From positions 1 to 10,669 of the forward strand of contig JAZMZI010000086.1 of the NCBI GenBank assembly GCA_045585895.1: 10,669 bases of DNA. Direction: 5' to 3'. Positions 1 to 5,479 of the stretch are shown one piece after another (the first letter of the stretch is position 1; each line of letters begins with the position of its first letter). The translations under genes were made by a program, and so were the position numbers. The notes under the pieces were generated by a model. The model saw only the letters and a program-made list of their open reading frames with translations, had not been told where the DNA came from and did no database searches. This stretch comes from SVTX01 sp045585895. GTDB taxonomy: Bacteria > Bacillota > Clostridia > Oscillospirales > CAG-272.

Positions 1-80
1 TCTCACGAATAAAAAAGCAGCAAGCCGCATTTTTATTCGTCACGACATCCCCTCCCTTAAGGATCCCAACCCCTGTCGGC
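1..80 (+). repeat. 80-bp perfect direct repeat shared with the right window end
   Basis: Bases 1-80 are identical, in the same orientation, to bases 10590-10669, and both copies lie flush with the window ends. The left copy carries on into the second half of the hairpin 75-89, which the right copy lacks. This is what an overlapping circular or looped contig would show, but a dispersed repeat that ended assembly on both sides is also possible. Confidence 0.95.
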
Positions 81-331
81 TTCGCCGACGACTCGAAATG
101 AAATCTTATTTAAACTTAAAGATATTTAGGTTTAAATAAAATTAATAAGGCTGGGTTTAACACCCTTTCAAGGGGATGTGACAGTGGGGGATTTTTTTAG
201 CTCCGAAGGAGCGAAAAATCCTGCGCCACCCTAAGAGAACCTCCTTCTTTTGGAAAGTTTCTTTGCCTACTTTCTTCTCAAAGAAAGTAGGCCGCCGGAG
301 GCTCGCGTCTCCCACCGATAAATCAAAATTT
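1..331. repeat. Hairpin-rich non-coding repeat, right-hand part of element 1
   Basis: No credible gene lies here. The stretch is a series of inverted repeats: an 11-bp stem (5-15 with 30-40), GTCGGC-TTC-GCCGAC (75-89), a 10-bp stem (106-115 with 130-139) that extends inward, a two-part hairpin (189-196 with 214-221, and 200-204 with 208-212), and a 12-bp stem with a CTCA tetraloop (265-276 with 281-292). It ends in ACCGATAAATCAAAATTT (314-331), the exact reverse complement of 10498-10515 at the other end of the window. The same end motif and tail sequences recur at 1715-2064. The nature of the element (MITE-like, REP-like or structured RNA) is unknown. It stops 14 bases before the -35 box of the desulfidase gene. 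Confidence 0.8.
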
Positions 332-345
332 GAAATCCCAACGTC

Positions 346-374
346 TTGACAAAACTGGCGGATTTTAGTATAAT
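346..374 (+). promoter_or_regulatory. Consensus vegetative promoter of cyuA
   Basis: TTGACA (346-351) and TATAAT (369-374) are separated by exactly 17 bases, a perfect match to the sigma-A/sigma-70 consensus. Transcription would start near 381, giving a leader of about 25 bases. That leader contains only the ribosome binding site AAAGGA (394-399), 6 bases before the ATG at 406. I see no obvious operator. Confidence 0.88.
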
Positions 375-405
375 TATTATAACAAATACCTAAAAAGGAT
401 TTTTT

Positions 406-1677
406 ATGGAAAAGACGTCTGTTTTATATCAGAATTACGTTGAAATTTTGCGCCGCGAGCTCATTCCCGCTATGGGTTGCACCGAGCCTATCGCGGTGGC
501 TTTTTGCGCGGCAAAGGCGAGAGAAATCCTCGGTGAGATGCCCGAAAGCATACGTGTTCAAGCCAGCGGAAACATTATCAAGAACGTCAAGAGCGTTATT
601 GTGCCTCACACGGGCGGCTCTCGCGGTCTTGAAGCCGCGGCGGCGGTTGGCGTGCTTTACGGAAAAGCCGACGCCTGTCTTGAGGTCATTTCCTCGGTGA
701 CAGCTGAAGAGGAAGCTGCTCTTGCAGAGAGGATGAAGGATTTTGAGATTACCGTTTCTCCTCTTGAGAGCGAGCATATGCTTGATCTTGTAATTACGGT
801 CACGAAGGGTGACAACTCGGTTTCGGTGCACGTTGAGGACAAGCACACCAATATTACCGAGATAATTGAAAACGGCAAATGTACTTATTTCGAAGGTGAG
901 GCTTGCGCAGAGGAGTCTGGTCCCGATCATTCGCTTCTGACGGTTGCTGATATATTCGATTTTGCCAACTCGGTCGATATAGATGATGTAAGTGAGATTC
1001 TGGAGCGCCAGATATCTTACAATACGGCTATCTCGCAAGAGGGCTTGACCAATGATTATGGCGCGAGGATCGGTCAGCTTCTTCTGAAACGAGATGACAG
1101 TATTCGAACCCGCGCAAAGGCGGTTGCGGCGGCAGGGTCTGATGCGAGAATGAGTGGTTGCGATATGCCCGTAATTATAAATTCGGGAAGCGGAAATCAG
1201 GGCATGACCGCAAGCTTGCCCGTTGTTGCCTACGCGGAATATTACGAAAAGAGTCGCGAGGAGATGCTTCGCGCGCTGACGCTTTCCAATCTTGTGACAC
1301 TTCATTTGAAGAGCGGAATCGGTCGCCTTTCGGCTTACTGCGGCGCGGTGAGCGCAGGCGCTGGAGCGGGGGCGGGAATTGCCTATCTTCTGACAGGTGA
1401 CATTCACGCTATAAATCACACTATCGTCAATGCGCTTGCGATCTCTTCGGGTATCGTTTGCGACGGAGCGAAGGCAAGCTGCGCGGCGAAGATCGCTATG
1501 GCGGTCGACGCAGGCATTATGGGCTTTGATATGCACGAGGAGGGCTGTCAGTTTTACGGCGGTGACGGTCTGGTCAGCAATGGAGTTGAGAACACTATTC
1601 GTAACATTTCCGCGCTCGGTCACGACGGTATGAAGGAGACCGATAAGAAAATCATTCAGATCATGACGAGTTGTTGA
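406..1677 (+). CDS. cyuA: L-cysteine desulfidase, CyuA/YhaM (UPF0597) family
   Basis: A cytosolic enzyme of 423 residues predicted to break L-cysteine into pyruvate, hydrogen sulfide and ammonia. The N-terminal motif GCTEP (residues 24-28) carries Cys25. Cys312 (in LSAYCGAVSAGAG), Cys352 and Cys359 (in GIVCDGAKASC) have spacings of 40 and 7, which match, as I recall, the [4Fe-4S] ligands of the characterised Methanocaldococcus enzyme, so the active site appears complete. Glycine-rich segments (PHTGGSRG at 67-74, NSGSGNQG at 259-266) are also family hallmarks. The length is normal. The start is fixed by AAAGGA six bases upstream. The gene stands alone with its own promoter and terminator, between two repeat elements. 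Related members act on L-serine or are uncharacterised, so the family is firm but the substrate less so. Confidence 0.87.
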   Translation: MEKTSVLYQNYVEILRRELIPAMGCTEPIAVAFCAAKAREILGEMPESIRVQASGNIIKNVKSVIVPHTGGSRGLEAAAAVGVLYGKADACLEVISSVTAEEEAALAERMKDFEITVSPLESEHMLDLVITVTKGDNSVSVHVEDKHTNITEIIENGKCTYFEGEACAEESGPDHSLLTVADIFDFANSVDIDDVSEILERQISYNTAISQEGLTNDYGARIGQLLLKRDDSIRTRAKAVAAAGSDARMSGCDMPVIINSGSGNQGMTASLPVVAYAEYYEKSREEMLRALTLSNLVTLHLKSGIGRLSAYCGAVSAGAGAGAGIAYLLTGDIHAINHTIVNALAISSGIVCDGAKASCAAKIAMAVDAGIMGFDMHEEGCQFYGGDGLVSNGVENTIRNISALGHDGMKETDKKIIQIMTSC

Positions 1678-1684
1678 TAATTTT

Positions 1685-1709
1685 AAGGGCGACGAGGTCG
1701 CCCTTTTTT
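1685..1709 (+). terminator. Rho-independent terminator of cyuA
   Basis: Seven bases after the TGA stop, a 9-bp stem (AAGGGCGAC at 1685-1693 with GTCGCCCTT at 1697-1705) encloses a GAG loop. A run of T follows (1704-1709). This is the expected end of the monocistronic cyuA transcript. Confidence 0.9.
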
Positions 1710-1714
1710 GCGGT

Positions 1715-2064
1715 CAAATTTTGATTTGTCGGGGACGCGTGCCTCCGGCGGCGAAGCTTTTTAGGCAAAAAGCTCGGCAAAAACCTTCCCAGAGGACAGA
1801 AAAAATAGTAGCCGTTTTACAATAGAAAACGGTAATATTTATCTCCTGCGCCCCACTGCTATCGTGTTGCGAGTACATTTAATACTCCTTATAAATAAAG
1901 AGTTTGCGTTTCACCCGAAACACGATAGAAGATATACTTTGACTAAAATCCTCACGGTTTTAAAACCTAAACCGTCAGCACTTTCTACTTTCCTCCGGGA
2001 AGCTTTTTGGCTCCACCTTTTTCTCGAAAAAGGTGGAGCGCGTCTCCCCGATAAATTGCAATTT
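1715..2064. repeat. Non-coding element 2 with inverted homologous arms
   Basis: This fills most of the gene-free gap between the convergent genes cyuA and the FAD oxidoreductase. The left arm (1715-1799) starts CAAATTTTGATTTGTCGGGG, then has an 8-bp hairpin (1755-1762 with 1767-1774) and a 22-base tail (1778-1799). The right arm (1988-2064), read on the minus strand, has a related end motif, a 12-bp hairpin with a CTCG loop (2011-2022 with 2027-2038) and a tail (1988-2009) matching the left tail at 19 of 22 bases. The middle (1800-1987) holds CCGTTTT/AAAACGG (1812-1818 with 1826-1832) and a 10-bp inverted pair (1859-1868 with 1919-1928). I see no gene in it. The architecture is the same as element 1 at the window ends. 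Confidence 0.75.
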
Positions 2065-2069
2065 AACGC

Positions 2070-2094
2070 AAAAAGGCGACATTGTCGCCTTTTT
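2070..2094 (-). terminator. Terminator of the FAD oxidoreductase operon
   Basis: An 11-bp stem (AAAAAGGCGAC at 2070-2080 with GTCGCCTTTTT at 2084-2094) has a 3-base loop. It lies 11 bases past the stop of the minus-strand gene. The flanking A and T runs make it able to act in both directions, which would also insulate the convergent cyuA unit. Confidence 0.82.
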
Positions 2095-2105
2095 GTCATA
2101 TAAAT

Positions 2106-3398
2106 TCAATCGATAATTGCGCCGTGGGTACGGAGGGTAGATTGGAGGGCGGAAACGTCGATCTCCAATGGGAGTTTGCCGCTATCTATTGCCATCGCCG
2201 CCGCAACTCCTGCCGCTTGACCCATCGCCATTGCCGCAGGCATACATCTGAGTCCGCCTGCCGCCTGGGATTCGCAGGAAACGGTCTTTCCCGCGACGAT
2301 AAGGTTATCGCACCCCTCGGGAAGCATCGCCCTATAGGGAATATAGTATTTTTTCGCCACCTCGATCTTGAAATTGCCAGTAATATCGGCATTTCTCGGG
2401 TGGACGTCCATTCCAAAGCCGTAAACGGCGATCCTGTCGTCGAATTTGGTGCCGTTTGACACGTCTGAGACGGTGATATTGTATTTTCCGCTGATATGGC
2501 GGCTCTCGCGGACGCCGAGCACGCTTGCCACCTGCAGGATCTCGGCATTTTCAAAGCCCGGGGTCTCCTCGCGGAGCACGCGAAGGGCGTCCAGCACCTG
2601 GCGGCGCGCGTTTATGTGACCCTCGGTCATGCTTGCGCTGTTTGTGGCGTCAACGTCGAATACGCGGAAGTGATTGACGGCGTATCTGCCCTCTACGGGC
2701 GTTCTGTACGCCTTGACGGGTCGGGGAGGTCTTTGACCGTAAGCTTCGTATGCCCCTTGGTCGACTCCGCCCACCTCAAACATAAGAGTTCCCGGCTGAG
2801 GAACGCCGCTTTCCTCGTCGCCCTTGTAGGTGGGAACACCTGCCGCCGCCGCGACATCTGCGTTGCCGCTGCAATCGATGAAAAGGTCTGCGGTGAGGCT
2901 GATCAGTCCCTCGAGAGCGCAGAGAATTATGCTTTTGATCCTTCCTCCCTCGCAGATACAATCGGCGAAACGGGTGTAGAGCAGAATTTCTGCCCCTGCC
3001 TCGCGCACCATGTCGTCAAGCACGATCTGGAGATAGAAGGGAAGGAATGGGGTGACGTGGCGGTGGTATTTTTCGATGAAAGAGGTATGAACCGAGGGCG
3101 AGTCGGTCTCCTCGGGGGGGATGACCGCCGCAAAGTCCTTCAGCCTGTTGACTATCTCGCGGTAGATGCCGCCCACGGTCAGCTCGTCGCCGTCGCGGTC
3201 GTAGACCGTCATAAAGGGCGAGACGAGAGAGGTGGTCGCCATACCGCCCAGCATTCCGTATGCCTCCACAAGCAATATCTTCTTGCCTGCGCGAGCAGAC
3301 TCGATAGCGGCGCATACGCCCGATGGACCGCCGCCGATGATTATTACGTCGTAGTGTTCATTGTGGGGAATCTCTTTTTTGTATTCGGTGTAGTTCAT
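2106..3398 (-). CDS. FAD-dependent oxidoreductase (FAD_oxidored family)
   Basis: A 430-residue soluble flavoprotein. The N-terminal Rossmann fold is clear: YDVIIIGGGPSGVCAA gives the GxGxxG dinucleotide motif at 22-27, closed by VE at 44-45. GMLGGMATT follows (48-56). DCSGNADVAAAAG (175-187), VRESRHISGKY (296-306) and the C-terminal FAD-binding stretch from NLIVAGKTVS (365-374) to AMGQAAG (391-397) are typical of PF12831-type oxidoreductases found in bacterial carbohydrate gene clusters. No signal peptide is visible. The substrate is unknown, since members of this family are mostly uncharacterised. A strong ribosome site (CGGAG, 3403-3407) supports the ATG at 3398. It follows the GpsA-like gene by 122 bases in the same direction. 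No clear promoter lies between, so the two are probably co-transcribed from the promoter at 4649-4677. Confidence 0.85.
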   Translation of the reverse strand: MNYTEYKKEIPHNEHYDVIIIGGGPSGVCAAIESARAGKKILLVEAYGMLGGMATTSLVSPFMTVYDRDGDELTVGGIYREIVNRLKDFAAVIPPEETDSPSVHTSFIEKYHRHVTPFLPFYLQIVLDDMVREAGAEILLYTRFADCICEGGRIKSIILCALEGLISLTADLFIDCSGNADVAAAAGVPTYKGDEESGVPQPGTLMFEVGGVDQGAYEAYGQRPPRPVKAYRTPVEGRYAVNHFRVFDVDATNSASMTEGHINARRQVLDALRVLREETPGFENAEILQVASVLGVRESRHISGKYNITVSDVSNGTKFDDRIAVYGFGMDVHPRNADITGNFKIEVAKKYYIPYRAMLPEGCDNLIVAGKTVSCESQAAGGLRCMPAAMAMGQAAGVAAAMAIDSGKLPLEIDVSALQSTLRTHGAIID

Positions 3399-3447
3399 TT
3401 TTCTCCGTATAGTTGTTTATGACAGAATGTTGATCAATTAAAACAGC

Positions 3448-3500
3448 GCAGAGTGCGGAATGCAGAGTAATAATTCTGCACTCAACACTCCGCACTCTGC
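3448..3500. repeat. Nested inverted repeat between the GpsA-like and FAD oxidoreductase genes
   Basis: GCAGAGTGCGGA (3448-3459) is the exact inverse of TCCGCACTCTGC (3489-3500). Inside it TGCAGA (3461-3466) pairs with TCTGCA (3475-3480), and GAGTGC (3451-3456) can instead pair with GCACTC (3478-3483), so two alternative folds exist. There is no T run after the stem on the minus strand, so it is a poor terminator. It may be a small mobile palindrome or an mRNA-processing or stabilising hairpin that sets the ratio of the two gene products. Confidence 0.75.
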
Positions 3501-3520
3501 ATTAGTAAACAAAAGCGATA

Positions 3521-4573
3521 TTATTTGTTATAAATAAAGGTAAAGTCTTCCCAAGGCATATTGACGGGCTTTTTCTCCATAATGATCTCGTCAACGTGGC
3601 AGAGGAGGGGGAAATCAGCCTTGTTCAGCTTGCCGACCTTGTCTGCAACCTTTACTGCTCTTGCAACTCGCTCGGCAACTACGAGAGACTCAAGGGTAAC
3701 GCCGTTAAGCTCTGCCTTTGCTTCGTCTATGTTAAGACCGCGACCGAGAAGGATGCCTACAAGTCTTGTTCTGCCGCCGTAGACGGTTACGTAGAGGTCG
3801 CCGTAGCCGACGGACATATTCTCAAGGGTAGCCGCGCCCTGATAGTCGAGAAGTCGGTACATCTCCTTAACAGCCTGACCGAAAATTGCCGCCTGGGAGT
3901 TGAAGTGAAGGGGGCTGTCTATGCCGAATTCCTTCTGGTTAAGACCGATGGTGAGGGCGATGCCAAGCGCGTAGCCGTTCTTGAGTGCAACTGCGCTCTC
4001 GATTCCCGTAACGTCGGTGGAAAGGCTGATATGATAGTAGTCGGTCGCCATTACGTCGCGGAGGAACTTGAGGGTCTCAATGTCGCGTCCGCAGAATGCA
4101 ACCTCGGTCTGGTCGTGAGCCACGAGCTCGTAGCTGGTGCAGGGACCGCCGATGGCGAAGAGCTTGGTCTTCTTGCCGAGAGAATCGAGCTTTGCCTGCC
4201 AGAGATCGGGATAGGTGAGAAGTCTGCCGTCCTCGGTGTCCATAAGTCCCTTGGTGACGGTGATAACGGGAATTTCGTCGGGAATCTTGGGAAGAACGAC
4301 GTCGGCGAACCAATCGACACCGAAGCTGGAAACGCCGCCGATGATCATATCAGAGCCTGCGATAGCTTCGTCCATCTCCTCGACCTGATAATATTTAAGT
4401 CCTGCGGGGAATGCCTTGTCGAATTTGGGGTGCTTGTCACTCTTTCTGCATTCGTCGATGATCTCACGGTCGAGATGCGTACCTACAAGACGAACCTCGT
4501 GAGAGTTCTCTCTTGCGGGGAATGCGAGAGCTGAACCCATCATACCTGCGCCGATTATTGTTACTATTGCCAT
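3521..4573 (-). CDS. GpsA-family NAD(P)-dependent glycerol-3-phosphate dehydrogenase-like protein
   Basis: A cytosolic dehydrogenase of 350 residues in the GpsA fold. The nucleotide motif GAGMMGSALA spans 8-17. Other family landmarks are VTKGL (106-110), GGPCTSYELV (142-151, the equivalent of SGPSFAEE), the catalytic lysine Lys198 in ALKNGYALG, and GYGDLYVT (256-263) with Asp259 and Thr263. True GpsA reversibly reduces dihydroxyacetone phosphate to sn-glycerol-3-phosphate. Here the usual phosphate-binding SRN is GRTR (267-270), so the conserved Asn is replaced by Thr and the loop is two residues shorter. Together with the catabolic setting, this suggests a divergent clade that may use another phosphorylated ketose or polyol. 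The start at 4573 has CGGAGA just upstream. It heads the minus-strand unit and is divergent from the DeoR gene. The family is sure; the substrate is not. Confidence 0.83.
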   Translation of the reverse strand: MAIVTIIGAGMMGSALAFPARENSHEVRLVGTHLDREIIDECRKSDKHPKFDKAFPAGLKYYQVEEMDEAIAGSDMIIGGVSSFGVDWFADVVLPKIPDEIPVITVTKGLMDTEDGRLLTYPDLWQAKLDSLGKKTKLFAIGGPCTSYELVAHDQTEVAFCGRDIETLKFLRDVMATDYYHISLSTDVTGIESAVALKNGYALGIALTIGLNQKEFGIDSPLHFNSQAAIFGQAVKEMYRLLDYQGAATLENMSVGYGDLYVTVYGGRTRLVGILLGRGLNIDEAKAELNGVTLESLVVAERVARAVKVADKVGKLNKADFPLLCHVDEIIMEKKPVNMPWEDFTFIYNK

Positions 4574-4622
4574 GATTTTTCTCCGTTCCGTCGCGTTTGC
4601 GACAATTAATTTGAAAAAGTTG

Positions 4623-4650
4623 TTGCAAAATTTCTATTTTATGGTATAAT
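4623..4650 (+). promoter_or_regulatory. Promoter of the DeoR regulator and isomerase operon
   Basis: TTGCAA (4623-4628) and TATAAT (4645-4650) are 16 bases apart on the plus strand. This is weaker than the opposing minus-strand promoter. The two -10 boxes overlap, so one polymerase should exclude the other. That fits a regulator gene that shares control with its divergent target. Confidence 0.7.
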
Positions 4651-4677
4651 TATAATACTAATAATTGTAAGTGTCAA
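4649..4677 (-). promoter_or_regulatory. Consensus promoter of the GpsA-like/FAD oxidoreductase unit
   Basis: On the minus strand, TTGACA (4672-4677) and TATAAT (4649-4654) are 17 bases apart, a perfect consensus. The start would be near 4642, about 70 bases before the ATG at 4573. Its -10 box shares two bases with the -10 box of the divergent DeoR promoter. Confidence 0.87.
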
Positions 4678-4710
4678 TACTTGGAGTAAAATTTGAAAAA
4701 CGGAGAAAAA

Positions 4711-4728
4711 ATGAAAAAACTTTTTCAT
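4711..4728. promoter_or_regulatory. Perfect palindrome in the DeoR leader, candidate operator or RNA hairpin
   Basis: ATGAAAAAACTTTTTCAT is two 8-base inverted halves around a 2-base centre. It lies downstream of the plus-strand start and about 34 bases upstream of the minus-strand -35 box, so a bound regulator could block its own transcript. The same bases also begin a six-codon reading frame (MKKLFH, stop 4729-4731) that directly follows the strong ribosome site CGGAGAAAAA (4701-4710), 8 bases before the regulator's own start. Confidence 0.5.
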
Positions 4729-4739
4729 TAAAATGAAAC

Positions 4740-5459
4740 ATGGCAAATATTCAAAGACAAGAGGAGATTTTGGAATATCTTAGGCTCAAGCGGTTTGCGT
4801 CTATAGCGGAGCTGGCAGGCGAGCTTTATACAAGCCAGGCGACGGTGCGACGCGACGTTAATAATCTTGAGAAAATGGGGGCTGTTAAAAGCGTTTACGG
4901 CGGTGTGATGCTGGCTGAATATGAAAAAGCACCCGTGCCGATATTCTTTCGCGATAAGGAGAATTCTGCAAGCAAGGAGAGGATAGCCGAGCGCGCGGCA
5001 GCTCTTATTACTGACAACTCCACGGTTATTTTCGATTCTTCCTCTACCGTAAGACGAATCTGCAAGCATATTGTTATGAGGGAGGGACTCACAGTGGTTA
5101 CCAACAATCTCCGTGTCTGTCAGGAGCTTAAGGATTCCCACGTAAAGGTCATCTGCGCGGGCGGCGGACTCGTGCGCGGCAGGGAATGCTTCGTGGGGCA
5201 TTTTACCGAAAACTTTATTAAGCAGATAAAGGCGGATGCGATGTTTTTCTCTTCTCAGGGGCTTTCCGATAACGGAGATATAACGGATTCATCAGAGGAA
5301 GAGATTGCCTTGCGCCGTGTTATGATGGAGGTCTCGAAAGAAAAATATTTCCTTTGCGACCCATCAAAGAGAGGAAAGGACTATCCCTTCGTGCTCTGCA
5401 ATACGGAAAACGTAAGTGGAATTTTTACCGAGGAAAAAACGAACGAAACCGATACTTAA
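4740..5459 (+). CDS. DeoR-family transcriptional regulator
   Basis: A DNA-binding regulator of 239 residues. The N-terminal helix-turn-helix is classic DeoR: residues 3-15 lead into ASIAELAGELYTSQATVRRD (20-39), NLEKMGAVKSVYGGV follows. The C-terminal sugar-phosphate sensor domain has FDSSST (98-103), VVTNN (119-123), AGGGLVRG (140-147) and CDPSKRGKD (206-214). The ligand is therefore probably a phosphorylated sugar. An in-frame stop at 4734-4736 makes ATG 4740 the first possible start, yet it has no Shine-Dalgarno site of its own. The nearest one lies over 30 bases upstream, in front of a tiny reading frame. The gene is divergent from the GpsA-like gene and 20 bases upstream of the isomerase gene; it probably controls both units, usually as a repressor. 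Confidence 0.9.
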   Translation: MANIQRQEEILEYLRLKRFASIAELAGELYTSQATVRRDVNNLEKMGAVKSVYGGVMLAEYEKAPVPIFFRDKENSASKERIAERAAALITDNSTVIFDSSSTVRRICKHIVMREGLTVVTNNLRVCQELKDSHVKVICAGGGLVRGRECFVGHFTENFIKQIKADAMFFSSQGLSDNGDITDSSEEEIALRRVMMEVSKEKYFLCDPSKRGKDYPFVLCNTENVSGIFTEEKTNETDT

Positions 5460-5479
5460 ACATAAGAAGTGGAGATTTT

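Noticed and set aside
1..331. CRISPR array
   Set aside because: The repeats are inverted and unevenly spaced, with no regular repeat-spacer pattern and no cas gene.
424..1623. Long open frame on the minus strand, antisense to cyuA
   Set aside because: It lies entirely over a gene with clear family motifs, has no ribosome site, and its translation looks like no known protein; it arises from codon bias.
1859..1928. tRNA-like cloverleaf
   Set aside because: The outer stem is too long, and there is no T-loop, anticodon arm or CCA end of tRNA form.
1864..2103. 79-codon frame in the gap after cyuA
   Set aside because: It has no ribosome site, runs through the repeat hairpin and the terminator, and has no recognisable domain.
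2496..3422. 308-codon plus-strand frame over the FAD oxidoreductase, and a similar one at 3596-4534 over the GpsA-like gene
   Set aside because: Both are antisense shadows; the minus-strand proteins have complete Rossmann motifs and ribosome sites.
5354..5479. Upstream extension of the isomerase frame by 42 codons
   Set aside because: It overlaps the end of the DeoR gene in another frame, and the basic, low-quality peptide does not fit the barrel; ATG 5480 has a proper ribosome site.
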